A stretch of DNA of 64,000 nucleotides from Ahrensia kielensis DSM 5890 (GCF_000374465.1 NZ_KB894528.1:547127-611126), one strand, 5' to 3'. Positions 1-8,762 are shown, counted from the first letter of the stretch. The notes: generated from the letters alone by a model not told the origin. Program-made: numbers and translations.

Positions 1-903
1 CATCGCATCAAGCGAGCCTTTCAAATCCACAGTGCCTGTAGAAACACCAAAAATCAGGTCACCATCAAGCGGTGTGTGTGATGGCCATATCGCGCGGGTG
101 AACCCATCATGCGCAGCAATCGCAAGGCGCTGACATTCAGCTTTGCTAAGCTTAGCATCCGTTGCAATAATGCCGATGGTCGTATTGGTGCCGGATTGTG
201 CAGGACCGCGATCACGGAATTTAATGCGCAAATCCTTGGCATCTTTTGGCATCGGTGAGGGATATCCACAACCGCCAAACTCATCATCAAGTTCAAATGG
301 TGCCGCCCAGAAATGATGTGTATCGCCGATTATTGTGCTGCCAAGTGGGTTGGCTGCAACCAGTGCGCCAATGGTCACGCCATGTGCTTCAATCACAGAG
401 GATGCAGACCCAAGTCCGCCTTTGATGTTTGCGCTCAATGCACCAGCGCCAGCACCAACGGAGCCAAGGAAAAAATCTTGTGCCGCATTTTGAGCTGCCT
501 GAGCGCCGAGCGCCATATAGGGCGATTGATCACCCCAGCTTTTATCGCCGCCATTGATCAAATCAAAAAGGATCGCGGCAGGCACAATTGGCACGCGCAC
601 TGGCCCAATTTCAAACCCGCGCCCTTGGCTTCTCAAACTATTGGCAACGCCTGATGCAGCATCAAGGCCAAAGGCAGAGCCGCCCGATAAAACAAGCGCA
701 TCAACACCGCCGACGGTGTTTTGCGGTGCAAGCAGATCTGTCTCGCGTGAGCCGGGTGCGCCGCCAAGTACCTGCACGCTGGTGGTATAGGGTTTGTCAC
801 AAATCAGGGCCGTAACGCCGGATTTCAAAGCTAAATCTTGCGCATTGCCAACGCTCAAGCCATCAATATCAGTAATTAGATTGCGGGGGCCGCGGGTAAT
901 CAT
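1..903 (-). CDS. P1 family peptidase (DmpA/NylC-like), 3' end cut off
   Basis: Reading back from ATG at 903, an open frame of 301 codons runs off the left edge of the window without a stop. It reads as the P1/S58 family of self-cleaving Ntn-type aminopeptidases and amidases (DmpA, NylC). Visible marks are the N-terminal VGNAQD-like start of the fold, a glycine-rich GGVDALVLSGGSAFGLDAA stretch near residues 65-85, and GTNTTIGIIATD at about 238-249. In NylC the chain is cut between Asn and the nucleophilic Thr of this last motif, which would be N240/T241 here. The family removes N-terminal residues or opens amide oligomers; the true substrate cannot be told. Its start overlaps the stop of the upstream binding-protein gene (ATGA, 900-903), so the two are translationally coupled. 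No signal peptide is seen, so it is probably cytoplasmic. Confidence 0.88.
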   Translation of the reverse strand, partial: MITRGPRNLITDIDGLSVGNAQDLALKSGVTALICDKPYTTSVQVLGGAPGSRETDLLAPQNTVGGVDALVLSGGSAFGLDAASGVANSLRSQGRGFEIGPVRVPIVPAAILFDLINGGDKSWGDQSPYMALGAQAAQNAAQDFFLGSVGAGAGALSANIKGGLGSASSVIEAHGVTIGALVAANPLGSTIIGDTHHFWAAPFELDDEFGGCGYPSPMPKDAKDLRIKFRDRGPAQSGTNTTIGIIATDAKLSKAECQRLAIAAHDGFTRAIWPSHTPLDGDLIFGVSTGTVDLKGSLDAM

Positions 904-1916
904 CCGTTGTTTTCCTGTATTGGAGTTGGCTTACCGTCTTTAACTTCAAACACGCTGAACCATTGGCGGTCGTTTTCTCCATTTAGATCAAAGCGGATTA
1001 AGCCTAAATTTGTCTCAAACGGTTGTGCCGTCATCGCACGCGCCATAGTCGTATCGTTGTCTTTGGCATAGTTTAAAGCTTGCGTGCCGATCTGGCTCGC
1101 CGCCATTGCCAAGGCTGCAAAATAGGCGCCGTCCGTGCTTTTGGAAGCATCAGATAGTCCGGCAAATAGTGCGCCTTCAGGCAATGTGCCATCTGCTGGC
1201 GGGGCAAGAAATGCGCTGCCACCTGCAAAAACAAGATCAGCGCCAATCGCCTGTGCATCGGTCCCCATAATGGAAACATCATAGGCATCGCCGCCAACAA
1301 ACACATGTGTTGCACCAGATTTAACAATGCGCCGCACAAGACCCGCTTGGCGCTCAAGCAATGGGCGGTAAGTGTCGGTAAAAACGGGTGTCAATTTATC
1401 GTCTTCAAGCAGCGCACGCACATCTTGCGCCAATTGCCGCCCATAAAGCGTACCATCATCAATGATTGCAAAAGGTTTATCGCGCCATGATGCTTTCAAA
1501 TACTTGCCAATAATGACGGCTTCATCAGATGTTTTAGGGCCAAGGCGAAATACGGGCCAATGAGCACGTTTGTCGCGATTGGTAATGTCATCAACTTCAA
1601 CGCCAAGCGCCAGAATGATAGCATCATCGTCACTGGCAACGACACGATCTGCGGCAGCATCTAATGCCTCAATACAGGGTAGGCCATAGATAAAGCGCGC
1701 ACCATTTTTAAGCGCTGTATCTGTCGCGGTAGTCGCCGTTTCGGCTTTGCACGCATCATCAGCAGCATCTTGGCCGGAACCTTTGACCATCTGCTTGCCA
1801 ATAAAGGTGCTGGTGCCGCTCATCGGCGCGATAAGCTGCATTTCTTGCGCCATGACCGTAAAGGCGCTGAAAATAAATGTGCAGGTCAATGCGGTTTTAA
1901 AAGGCTGCAATCTCAT
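900..1916 (-). CDS. ABC transporter substrate-binding protein-like (branched-chain amino acid type)
   Basis: A 338-residue secreted protein of the Leu/Ile/Val-type periplasmic binding family. I chose ATG 1916 because it gives a clean signal peptide (MRLQPFKTALTCTFIFSAF, cleavage near AQE at about residue 24); an in-frame ATG at 2057 would put 47 unlikely residues in front. The mature part starts with QLIAPMSG and contains the two-lobe fold pattern, e.g. FAIIDDGTLYGRQLAQDV and VFVGGDAYDVSIMG, typical of ligand sensors in this family. No permease or ATPase gene lies beside it; the only partner is the P1 peptidase whose start overlaps its stop. It may therefore be an orphan binding protein or one feeding a transporter elsewhere. 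Ligand unknown; family assignment fairly sure. Confidence 0.8.
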   Translation of the reverse strand: MRLQPFKTALTCTFIFSAFTVMAQEMQLIAPMSGTSTFIGKQMVKGSGQDAADDACKAETATTATDTALKNGARFIYGLPCIEALDAAADRVVASDDDAIILALGVEVDDITNRDKRAHWPVFRLGPKTSDEAVIIGKYLKASWRDKPFAIIDDGTLYGRQLAQDVRALLEDDKLTPVFTDTYRPLLERQAGLVRRIVKSGATHVFVGGDAYDVSIMGTDAQAIGADLVFAGGSAFLAPPADGTLPEGALFAGLSDASKSTDGAYFAALAMAASQIGTQALNYAKDNDTTMARAMTAQPFETNLGLIRFDLNGENDRQWFSVFEVKDGKPTPIQENNG

Positions 1917-2101
1917 ATGCCTTTGATGCAACGGGATTGCGATCAGAGCAAGACATAATATCGAAAGTCTACTTAAGCTGCGAAGATCATTATATGGATC
2001 ATTACCAGCAATAAAAATCTTGATTGGAAACTCGATACAGGGTGGTCGCAATCCCATAAAGCCCTATGATAAGGCTTGGCTAAACCGACCGCGAAAGGTG
2101 C

Positions 2102-2422
2102 ATGATGGATATGCTAGATCCGCTCATCCATGCCGAGAGATGGATGCTTGAGGGCAAAGAAGTTGTCATCGCAACTGTCGTTAAAACATGGGGTTCTGCA
2201 CCGCGGCCCGTCGGTAGTCATTTGGTGATTTGTGAAGATGGGACATTTGAAGGTTCGGTATCTGGCGGATGCGTTGAAGGCGCTGTCATTGAAGAAGCGT
2301 CCGAGGTGATGAAAAGCGGCGAGCCTAAAATGCTGGAATTCGGCGTTGCTGATGAAACAGCATGGCGCGTGGGTTTAAGCTGCGGCGGGCGCATTGAAGT
2401 CTATCTGGAGCGTGTAGGCTGA
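2102..2422 (+). CDS. XdhC/CoxI family protein, N-terminal-domain half
   Basis: This 106-residue protein matches the XdhC_CoxI domain found at the N terminus of XdhC, the chaperone that binds sulfurated molybdenum cofactor and hands it to xanthine dehydrogenase or CO dehydrogenase-type enzymes. Conserved stretches are GSAPRPVGSHLVI (about 31-43), GSVSGGCVEGAVIEEA (about 51-66) with the cysteine expected for cofactor handling, and GLSCGGRIEVYLE near the end. The Rossmann half is a separate gene beginning 1 bp after this stop, so together they make one split XdhC. The next gene is a MobA-like nucleotidyltransferase, which supports a role in molybdoenzyme maturation. Two ATG codons lie in tandem at 2102 and 2105; either may be used. 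Confidence 0.85.
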   Translation: MMDMLDPLIHAERWMLEGKEVVIATVVKTWGSAPRPVGSHLVICEDGTFEGSVSGGCVEGAVIEEASEVMKSGEPKMLEFGVADETAWRVGLSCGGRIEVYLERVG

Positions 2423-2423
2423 C

Positions 2424-3116
2424 ATGGACCCGAACCTTCTTAAAAAACTCAATATAGAACGTGCAGCACGGCGCGCTTGCGCCGTTGTAACGGACCTTAG
2501 TGACGGGCGTGACCGACTGGTAAAACAAGCGGGCAGCGATGTCATTCAAGGGCCCCTTGGCAATGCGATACAGGCAGCCCTTCGTTCTGGAAAATCTTCT
2601 ATTTTCGATACAGAGGGTCGGCGCTTTTTTATCAATGCCCATGTGCCAGCTTTGCGTATTGTTGTCATTGGCGCCGTGCATATTTCGCAGGCATTGGCAC
2701 AAATCGCAAAAGCGGTTGATTACACAATTGATATTGTTGATCCACGCACCGCCTTTGCAACGCCTGAGCGTTTTCCCGGTGTGGATGTCTATGCGCAGTG
2801 GCCAGAGGATTATCTGGCTGCACATCCGCTTGATACATACACCGCATTGGTGGCTGTGAGCCATGATCCAAAGATTGACGACGCACCACTCATTGAAGCG
2901 CTCTATGCCAATTGCCTTTATGTCGGTGCGCTAGGCAGCCGAAAAACGCACAGTAAACGTGTGGAGCGTTTAGCTGAAGCAGGCATATTACAAGAGAAGA
3001 TTAGCCGTATATCATCGCCCATTGGCCTTGATATTGCAGCGGCAAGCCCTGCAGAAATTGCTGTGGCGATCATGGCAGAAATTATTCAAGTGCTCCGCCT
3101 TAGGGATGGGGCATAG
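2424..3116 (+). CDS. XdhC family protein, Rossmann-domain half
   Basis: 230 residues forming the second half of the split XdhC. The N-terminal ~85 residues are family-specific; from about residue 87 comes a Rossmann fold opening RIVVIGAVHISQALAQIA, followed by a DPRTAFATPERFPG motif and VAVSHDPKIDDAPLIEALY, then YVGALGSRKTH, all typical of the XdhC C-terminal domain. The protein presumably works with its neighbour in sulfurating or inserting molybdenum cofactor into a hydroxylase of the xanthine dehydrogenase family. No such hydroxylase gene is in this window. The gene starts one base after the preceding stop, indicating co-translation. Confidence 0.87.
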   Translation: MDPNLLKKLNIERAARRACAVVTDLSDGRDRLVKQAGSDVIQGPLGNAIQAALRSGKSSIFDTEGRRFFINAHVPALRIVVIGAVHISQALAQIAKAVDYTIDIVDPRTAFATPERFPGVDVYAQWPEDYLAAHPLDTYTALVAVSHDPKIDDAPLIEALYANCLYVGALGSRKTHSKRVERLAEAGILQEKISRISSPIGLDIAAASPAEIAVAIMAEIIQVLRLRDGA

Positions 3117-3176
3117 GGTGATACTCAAATTCGGCCATGGACGCGGTTCACTGATTGAAATTTCAAGCTTTGGGTT

Positions 3177-3773
3177 TTGACTTTGAGAAAGCAGCCAGAA
3201 AATATCATCGGCACTATTCTCGCAGCAGGCCAGTCTCGCCGCATGGGCAAAGATAAGCTGATGCTGGCTGCGCGTGACGGGCAAACTGTCTTAGAGGCCG
3301 TGATTGCAACCGCCGATACCTCCAAGCTTGAGACTATTGCTGTGCTGCTGCATGAGGCCAGAGAAATCGCAATTAATAAGGCGCATGACAAAGTCAGCTA
3401 CCGCACGATAAAATCCAACAATATGGCCCATAGCGTCAAAGCCGCGCTGGATTATGCCGCCGCGCTATCTGCGTCACATATTATGATAATATTGGGCGAT
3501 ATGCCTGATGTTACTGCGCAAGATATCAATAGGCTCGTGGAGCAATGCAAAGTAGCGCCCAATGCTATTATTCGTGCCGTACATGATGGAAAGAATGGAA
3601 ACCCTGTCATTTTGCCGCTGTGCTTTGCCAAACAGTTCAAAGCGCAGCTCATTGGCGATGAGGGCGCACGCACAATTTTTGAGGCAGGGCACATTGTTGA
3701 TGTTGAATGTAGCGCAGGTGTTCTTGTCGATATCGACACGCCCGAACTTTACCAGACTTATTTGCGCGGCTGA
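3177..3773 (+). CDS. MobA-like NTP transferase (molybdenum cofactor cytidylyl/guanylyltransferase type)
   Basis: 198 residues with the nucleotidyltransferase signature LAAGQSRRMGKDKL at 15-28 and the metal-binding LGDMPDVT at 106-113, plus the substrate-loop GNPVILP. This places it with MocA/MobA-like enzymes that attach CMP or GMP to molybdopterin. Position directly after the two XdhC halves fits maturation of a molybdenum hydroxylase. The start is uncertain: TTG at 3177 is the best fit because the fold begins at residue 10, and no ATG lies upstream in frame near it. The 3' end overlaps the end of the convergent DUF2256 gene by 16 bp. The choice between CTP and GTP as substrate cannot be made from sequence alone. 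Confidence 0.82.
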   Translation: MTLRKQPENIIGTILAAGQSRRMGKDKLMLAARDGQTVLEAVIATADTSKLETIAVLLHEAREIAINKAHDKVSYRTIKSNNMAHSVKAALDYAAALSASHIMIILGDMPDVTAQDINRLVEQCKVAPNAIIRAVHDGKNGNPVILPLCFAKQFKAQLIGDEGARTIFEAGHIVDVECSAGVLVDIDTPELYQTYLRG

Positions 3774-3925
3774 TCGGAGGTTTTGCTGGATTTTGCTTCG
3801 CGGCGGCAGCGCTGCGAACAGAATTTCACATCTTCCCAGTTCTTGGCCCAAGCTTTGCGCCAAACCATGACACGCCCGCAATGCGCGCAATCTTTTTCCG
3901 GTAATATGGGTTTTACATGGGCCAT
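3758..3925 (-). CDS. DUF2256 domain protein
   Basis: A 55-residue protein with the compact pattern KDCAHCGRVMVWRKAWAKNW...VKFCSQRC, i.e. two CxxC-like pairs (CAHC and CSQRC) around a Trp-rich core. This is the DUF2256 family, small proteins of unknown role, probably zinc-binding. ATG 3925 gives the usual family length; an in-frame ATG at 3961 adds 12 residues with no similarity. It lies tail to tail with the NTP transferase gene and overlaps it by 16 bp. Confidence 0.8.
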   Translation of the reverse strand: MAHVKPILPEKDCAHCGRVMVWRKAWAKNWEDVKFCSQRCRREAKSSKTSDQPRK

Positions 3926-4053
3926 AATGTTCCCATGATGCAATTTGGACCAAATGTCCACTAGATCGATAGTCTTTTCATGCCGATCTAAATGCCTATG
4001 ATGATGAACTGATTTATTGGGTTACGGCAGCAAGGCCAAAGGGTTGCAACATA

Positions 4054-4923
4054 ATGAGAATTACTGGAATTTCTGCCGTCACTTTCGCGCTGTTGTTTTC
4101 CGCCGTCAACGCGAACGGTCAAGAAACACTCAAGCCGTTCAAAGATCGTCTATTTGCCTATCCGCAAACATTAGAAGAGCGCGATGGCGGTGCTTATCTT
4201 AAAGTCGATTACCGCGAGCTACGCGATATTAATGAGCGCGACGCTGTGCCTGAAAGACGCGCTAAGCGCCAATATGTCGATCTTGCAGGCAGGCGCGCGA
4301 CCAAGTCAGCACAATTAGAAACGCCAGCAGGTGCGCTGAACTATCAGTACGCTGGAAAAACCAGCAATGCGCGTTTCATCACAATCTATATTCACGGCAA
4401 GGGCGGCAATGCCAAGCAAGGCGTCAATGACCATAGTTTTGGCGGCAATTTCAACCGTATCAAAATGCTGATGCTTAAAAATAACGGTCTGTATCTATCG
4501 CCCGATGCCGGTGATTTTGCGCAAAGCGATATAGCAAAGATTGAAGCGCTGATTGGTCAGGCTGCAGCAAATTCGCCAAGCGCTAAAATTGTGCTGGCTT
4601 GCGGCTCTGCGGGCGGCGCGGTTTGTTATGCGCTGGCAGATCAAAATAATATCGCACAGCGCTTGGACGGCATCGCTCTGCTGGGATCGTTCTGGAATGA
4701 CGCGCTGTTTGCTTCTGCGGCAGGTAAACGCAAGGTGTCGCTTTATATCGCGCATGGAAGCCATGACACTGTTTTCGATATTCAACAGGTTGAATCATTT
4801 TATGCGCGCGCACGCAGCAACGGGCTTCCGGTGCGCATGGTGCGCTTTGAAACTGGAACGCACGGAACACCAATTCGTATGATCGATTGGCGTGCAGCGA
4901 TTAACTGGATGCTGTCACAATAG
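4054..4923 (+). CDS. Secreted alpha/beta-hydrolase-fold protein
   Basis: 289 residues with a signal peptide (about 1-22, cut before QETLKPF). An oxyanion-type HGKGG lies at 114-118, a nucleophile elbow CGSAGGA around Ser185, an acidic residue in HGSHDTVF (Asp238) and a late His in GTHGTP (His270): the order and spacing expected of a Ser-Asp-His hydrolase. The first glycine of the classical GxSxG is a Cys here. The substrate is unknown; an esterase or peptidase in the periplasm is possible. It stands alone, 130 bp after the divergent DUF2256 gene, followed by a convergent tRNA-Glu. Confidence 0.78.
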   Translation: MRITGISAVTFALLFSAVNANGQETLKPFKDRLFAYPQTLEERDGGAYLKVDYRELRDINERDAVPERRAKRQYVDLAGRRATKSAQLETPAGALNYQYAGKTSNARFITIYIHGKGGNAKQGVNDHSFGGNFNRIKMLMLKNNGLYLSPDAGDFAQSDIAKIEALIGQAAANSPSAKIVLACGSAGGAVCYALADQNNIAQRLDGIALLGSFWNDALFASAAGKRKVSLYIAHGSHDTVFDIQQVESFYARARSNGLPVRMVRFETGTHGTPIRMIDWRAAINWMLSQ

Positions 4924-4948
4924 TGCAATGATTTTAGGGGAAATATCT

Positions 4949-5023
4949 TGGTACGCCCTAGGGGAATCGAACCCCTCTTTCCAGAATGAAAATCTGGCGT
5001 CCTAACCGATAGACGAAGGGCGC
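4949..5023 (-). tRNA. tRNA-Glu (UUC)
   Basis: The minus strand folds as a full tRNA: acceptor GCGCCCT pairs with AGGGCGT (first pair G-U), D arm GTC...GAC, anticodon stem CCAGA/TCTGG with loop TTTTCAT giving anticodon TTC, T arm with GGTTCGATTCC, and an encoded CCA at 4949-4951. 75 nt including CCA. Isolated single gene. Confidence 0.96.
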
Positions 5024-5296
5024 GTCCAAGATGCGCGGTATATATGCAAGAAATTTTAAGGCCGCAACCCTGTTTCTTCATCTGAATGATCTTTTTTCAA
5101 ATGAATTTCACAAGAGTCCGATAAACAGCAGAAAACGGGCCTAAATCGGCTGTTGAGAACTGAAATAATGCACATGTTAAAACGCACACCGAAAAATACC
5201 GAACACAAATGTGCCAAATATCAGTGAGTTGATGCTTAAATGTTGAAGTGAGGTGTGATTATCGGGAATCGTAAAGCCGAGTCGCTTCGGCTTAGA

Positions 5297-6481
5297 TTAT
5301 TTTTTACGGCGACAGCGCCAGTTCCAGTCACGATTCGGACCAATGTCGATGTGGACAGATTTTGTGTGGCAGTAAGTACCAACACCGCCGCGCCCAGGCA
5401 TTGAGCGCAAATATTTAGCCAACGCCCATTTATCAACGCCCTCGACCTGAATATCAGCCGCAGCGCAATACATATGGAGTGAATTCTTAGCACCGCTCGC
5501 GCGTTTATTGCGTGATGGGCTGCGATAGCCTGATGTTACCACCGCTGGTTTGCCGTATTTTCGTTCAACCTGTTTGAGCACACGCACAAGCGCTGGTTTT
5601 AAACATTTAACATCAACGCTGCTGGTCTGCGTTTGAAGTCCGTTCGGCGCCAAACGTGCAAGACCTGCAGCGGATGCAACTTGAATAGGCTCATTTGATG
5701 AAGAAGAACTATTGCTGATTCCCAGAGCCCGCTGACGGTCGACACCGGGCAGGGCTGAGTTTGTGCCAGCTGCAGAGGCCGTTGCGATAATGCGCCGCGG
5801 CGCTGGAGCAGACTTTGCGGCTATCTTTTGAGAACCGCCAACAGGAACCGCTGGCTTTTTAGGCGCATTACCAAAGAGTGCGCTCAAAAATCCAGGACGA
5901 TTCTTAGCAGGTTTAGTATTCACTTGGGGTGCCAGCGCCGCGGTTGCTATAGGAGCAGATGGCGTGATGGTAGAAAAAGAGGTACCAGCAATACTTGCGG
6001 TCGTAGACGTATCTGCAGGCGCAGGATTGATACCCGATGTAGAATTGCCAACCGGTGCAGATGCAGCCGCTGCGATGCGCTGTGTGGCAACATCATTTAT
6101 ATCGCTTGTTGCTTCGGCAATAACAGCTTGCGGGGCATCCGATACAATAGCTGATTGCCCTGCAAGCGATGCAACGGGTAATTGAGCTGTCGCGAGCGAG
6201 GGTACTTCTGTTTCAGATAAAGCCGTTAGCGCAACGTCTGAATCATCTTCTTCCTCATCCATCTCATCGGCCAAATCGGCGACTTCTTGTGAGCCAGACG
6301 CTTCAAGAACATCATCTTCGTTCAGCGCAAGAATATCAGACGTTTGTGGAATTTGAGGCGCGGCAGCAAAGCCTTCAGAGGTATTGATAGAAGAGCTTAC
6401 GCATCCACTTAGAAAGATAGAGCCACATAAAGACGCAACGCTAGCCGTCAAATATCTGTTTCGCTTAGCTATGCGTCTCAA
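5297..6481 (-). CDS. Lipoprotein with C-terminal M15/YcbK-like (DUF882) peptidase domain
   Basis: The TTG at 6481 is preferred as start: it follows a GGGGG-rich ribosome site and places a lipobox LSGC with Cys27 after MRRIAKRNRY and a short hydrophobic stretch; ATG at 6562 would make an improbable 54-residue leader. Of 394 residues, about 30-270 are a low-complexity Ala/Ser/Pro/acid-rich linker, and the last ~115 form the peptidase M15-like domain: VTSGYRSPSRN, SLHMYCAAAD (zinc ligands His336 and Asp343) and VHIDIG (His377). Such domains cleave peptidoglycan peptides. It is probably anchored to a cell membrane face and trims the wall. Extra cysteines sit inside the catalytic domain, including one where many relatives have Gly (MYC). 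Common in Hyphomicrobiales. Confidence 0.82.
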   Translation of the reverse strand: MRRIAKRNRYLTASVASLCGSIFLSGCVSSSINTSEGFAAAPQIPQTSDILALNEDDVLEASGSQEVADLADEMDEEEDDSDVALTALSETEVPSLATAQLPVASLAGQSAIVSDAPQAVIAEATSDINDVATQRIAAAASAPVGNSTSGINPAPADTSTTASIAGTSFSTITPSAPIATAALAPQVNTKPAKNRPGFLSALFGNAPKKPAVPVGGSQKIAAKSAPAPRRIIATASAAGTNSALPGVDRQRALGISNSSSSSNEPIQVASAAGLARLAPNGLQTQTSSVDVKCLKPALVRVLKQVERKYGKPAVVTSGYRSPSRNKRASGAKNSLHMYCAAADIQVEGVDKWALAKYLRSMPGRGGVGTYCHTKSVHIDIGPNRDWNWRCRRKK

Positions 6482-6632
6482 GCCCGTACCCCCGATTCCT
6501 GTGGTAATCGTAAAAATCTTACATGGACTTTGTTGGTAAACAAAGTCCTTACCACCACCCATAAGAAACTATAATAAATGCGATAATATTCAAATGAGGC
6601 AGAAAAATGAACTGAGTACTCTAAGGTACTCT

Positions 6633-7073
6633 TCACCAGCTGCCAGTGTTTTCCATAGAAGCCCACGGCTCCTTAGGTTCTAAGCGTTCACCTTTTTGCA
6701 AAATTTCAATCGAAATGCCGTCCGGTGAGCGCACAAATGCCATATGCCCATCGCGTGGCGGTCGGTTGATTGTCACGCCTGCATCCTGCAATTTCGCGCA
6801 CAGTGCATAAATGTCATCAACCACATAGGCCAAATGGCCAAAGTTGCGTCCACCCTCATATTCTTCAGGGTCCCAATTATAAGTAAGTTCAAGGGCTGGT
6901 GCTTTACCCTCTAGGAAACTTGCTTTGTCTTCGGGTGCTGCAAGAAAGATTAGTGAAAAGCGACCTTTTTCATTGTCGATGCGGTCGACTTCCTCAAGGC
7001 CAAATTTGTTGCAGTAAAAATCCAATGATTCCTCAAGGTTTTTGACGCGAACCATGGTGTGAAGATAACGCAT
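6633..7073 (-). CDS. gloA: Lactoylglutathione lyase (glyoxalase I)
   Basis: 146 residues that convert the methylglyoxal-glutathione hemithioacetal to S-lactoylglutathione. The protein opens MRYLHTMVRV like E. coli GloA and shows all four metal ligands: His5, Glu62 (ALELTYNW), His80 (FGHLAY) and Glu123 (ISIEIL). Start ATG 7073 is set by AGGAG eight bases upstream; a longer frame to 7124 lacks similarity. Single gene on the minus strand, downstream of and diverging from the cold-shock gene. Confidence 0.96.
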   Translation of the reverse strand: MRYLHTMVRVKNLEESLDFYCNKFGLEEVDRIDNEKGRFSLIFLAAPEDKASFLEGKAPALELTYNWDPEEYEGGRNFGHLAYVVDDIYALCAKLQDAGVTINRPPRDGHMAFVRSPDGISIEILQKGERLEPKEPWASMENTGSW

Positions 7074-7299
7074 TGAATGCTCCTGACTAAAATCTCTATT
7101 TGTACCTGCGAATCTGTGCCGCAATGTTGTTTAATGCGACAATAGGGCGATGATTTAAAGCGGCAACCAAAAAAAGTTGGGTGTTTTTATTAAAACTTTA
7201 CCTTTTGTTTATTCCGTATTGGTGCAGACAGATGTTATGCTTCGTTCGAATCAGGCCCGAACCTATGTGGTTAAACCTGTTTCCGAGGGGTAGTTTGTA

Positions 7300-7878
7300 A
7301 TGAGTGAAAAGTCGCAGAGTCCAGAAAGCGCAGAATTCGTCGATCACAACGGCGAAAAAGTTGTATCTGTAGAGATTACCGGCACTATCAAATGGTTTGA
7401 TATTGGTAAAGGCTACGGTTTTATAACACCTGACATTGCTGAATATGGCGATGTGATGCTTCACGTGACTTGCCTTAGACGAGATGGTTTTCAAACAGCC
7501 CTTGAGGGTGCGCGAATTGTTTGTGAAGCAAACAAAGGTCAGCGCGGGCTTCAAGCTTTTCACGTTCTGTCCATGGATACGTCCACAGCGGTTAATCCTG
7601 CCAGCAATGAAGTAAAAACTCACGAGCATATTGTCCCGACCAGCGGTTTAGAGCGTGTGCTTGTAAAATGGTTCAATCGAACCAAAGGTTTTGGCTTTCT
7701 GTCGCGCGGCGAGGGGACAGAAGACATTTTCATCCATATGGAAACCTTGCGCCGTTTCGGCTTAACCGAACTAAGGCCTGGGCAAATGGTTATCGTGCGC
7801 TTTGGCAATGGGGATAAGGGCCTTATGGCCGCCGAAATTTATCCTGACATTGGATTGCAGCCGCCTGCATCACATTGA
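7300..7878 (+). CDS. Double cold-shock-domain protein
   Basis: 192 residues holding two cold-shock (CSD) nucleic-acid-binding folds. The first (about 26-92) has GTIKWFDIGKGYGFITPD (RNP1-like) and VMLHVTCL (RNP2-like); the second (about 117-185) has VKWFNRTKGFGFLSR and DIFIHMETL. A 25-residue linker joins them. This two-domain form is usual in Hyphomicrobiales and is expected to bind single-stranded RNA or DNA, as an RNA chaperone or regulator. The Ser/Glu-rich N-terminus precedes the first fold. The ATG is preceded by GAGGGG at 7285-7290. The 175-bp region upstream, AT-rich, must hold its promoter. Confidence 0.92.
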   Translation: MSEKSQSPESAEFVDHNGEKVVSVEITGTIKWFDIGKGYGFITPDIAEYGDVMLHVTCLRRDGFQTALEGARIVCEANKGQRGLQAFHVLSMDTSTAVNPASNEVKTHEHIVPTSGLERVLVKWFNRTKGFGFLSRGEGTEDIFIHMETLRRFGLTELRPGQMVIVRFGNGDKGLMAAEIYPDIGLQPPASH

Positions 7879-7915
7879 TATAGGGTAAACCACCTTTCTA
7901 ACAGGCGTGTACCCT

Positions 7916-8383
7916 ATGAAGATATTTATCAGCCTTTTCATGTTTTTCTTTGCCGCCGCGTGCGGTAACGCACAAGAACCAATGCGGCTGGACGTTCACG
8001 CAGAAAAACTGACGGTATATGATCAGGCAGAAATGTTGGGTCAGTTTGACATTGAGATTGCGCATACAGAAGCGCAAAGGTCAGCTGGCCTTATGCATAG
8101 AGTGGATCTGCCTGAAAGCAGCGGCATGCTCTTTGTCTTTGATGGTGAGGCGCAGCGATTCTTTTGGATGCAAAACACGCCAACACCGCTGGATATCATT
8201 TATGCCGATACCAAAGGTGTGATTGTTCATATTGCCCGTGACACCACGCCGTTTTCCACAACGCCGATTCCATCACGCGCGCCGGCTCAATATGCCTTTG
8301 AAATTCACGCAGGTTTATCACAAAAGCTTGGGATCAATGTCGGGCAGACGCTCGAACATCCAGTAATTGGTGCTGCTCAATAA
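7916..8383 (+). CDS. DUF192 family exported protein
   Basis: 155 residues. An N-terminal hydrophobic segment (3-15) ending FAAACGNAQ is a signal peptide and possibly a weak lipobox (Cys16). The rest is the DUF192 domain: FDIEIAHTEAQRSAGLMHR, GMLFVFDGEAQRFFWMQNTPTPLDIIYAD and a closing AFEIHAGLSQKLGINVGQ. Function in this family is unknown. ATG 7916 is preferred over GTG 7907, which would add three residues before the signal peptide. It follows the cold-shock gene by 37 bp on the same strand and could be read with it. Confidence 0.88.
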   Translation: MKIFISLFMFFFAAACGNAQEPMRLDVHAEKLTVYDQAEMLGQFDIEIAHTEAQRSAGLMHRVDLPESSGMLFVFDGEAQRFFWMQNTPTPLDIIYADTKGVIVHIARDTTPFSTTPIPSRAPAQYAFEIHAGLSQKLGINVGQTLEHPVIGAAQ

Positions 8384-8485
8384 AAAAAACGCAAAAAAAG
8401 CAAATTTATTTGGAATCTTTGCATTCTATGTATTGCTCATTTCCAATCAGCCGTGTAGTGGACTGCCAGCGTGGAAACACGAAGT

Positions 8486-8565
<80 letters not shown>

Positions 8566-8762
8566 ACTTCCCAACATTTCTAATAGTTATCACATACGTC
8601 GCTACCTCACTTAAACTTGTCCGCGGGTGCAAAATTGCCAAGTTGCAAGTTGTGAGCTATGGAATTCCTCAGAGAAATAAAATCATTTGTCGCTGATCCG
8701 CTGAAATAATGTGGAAGAAGCCAATAGATTAGCTGGTAACGCAGTCTTTGCGGAGGGAAACT

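Noticed and set aside
2325-2864. Long open frame antisense to the XdhC Rossmann gene
   Set aside because: Lies fully opposite a well-supported gene, has no recognisable family and a cysteine/histidine-rich composition typical of a reverse-frame reading.
7125-7299. Cold-shock-type thermosensor leader of the double cold-shock gene
   Set aside because: The region is AT-rich and not clearly folded; no cold-box pattern could be recognised.
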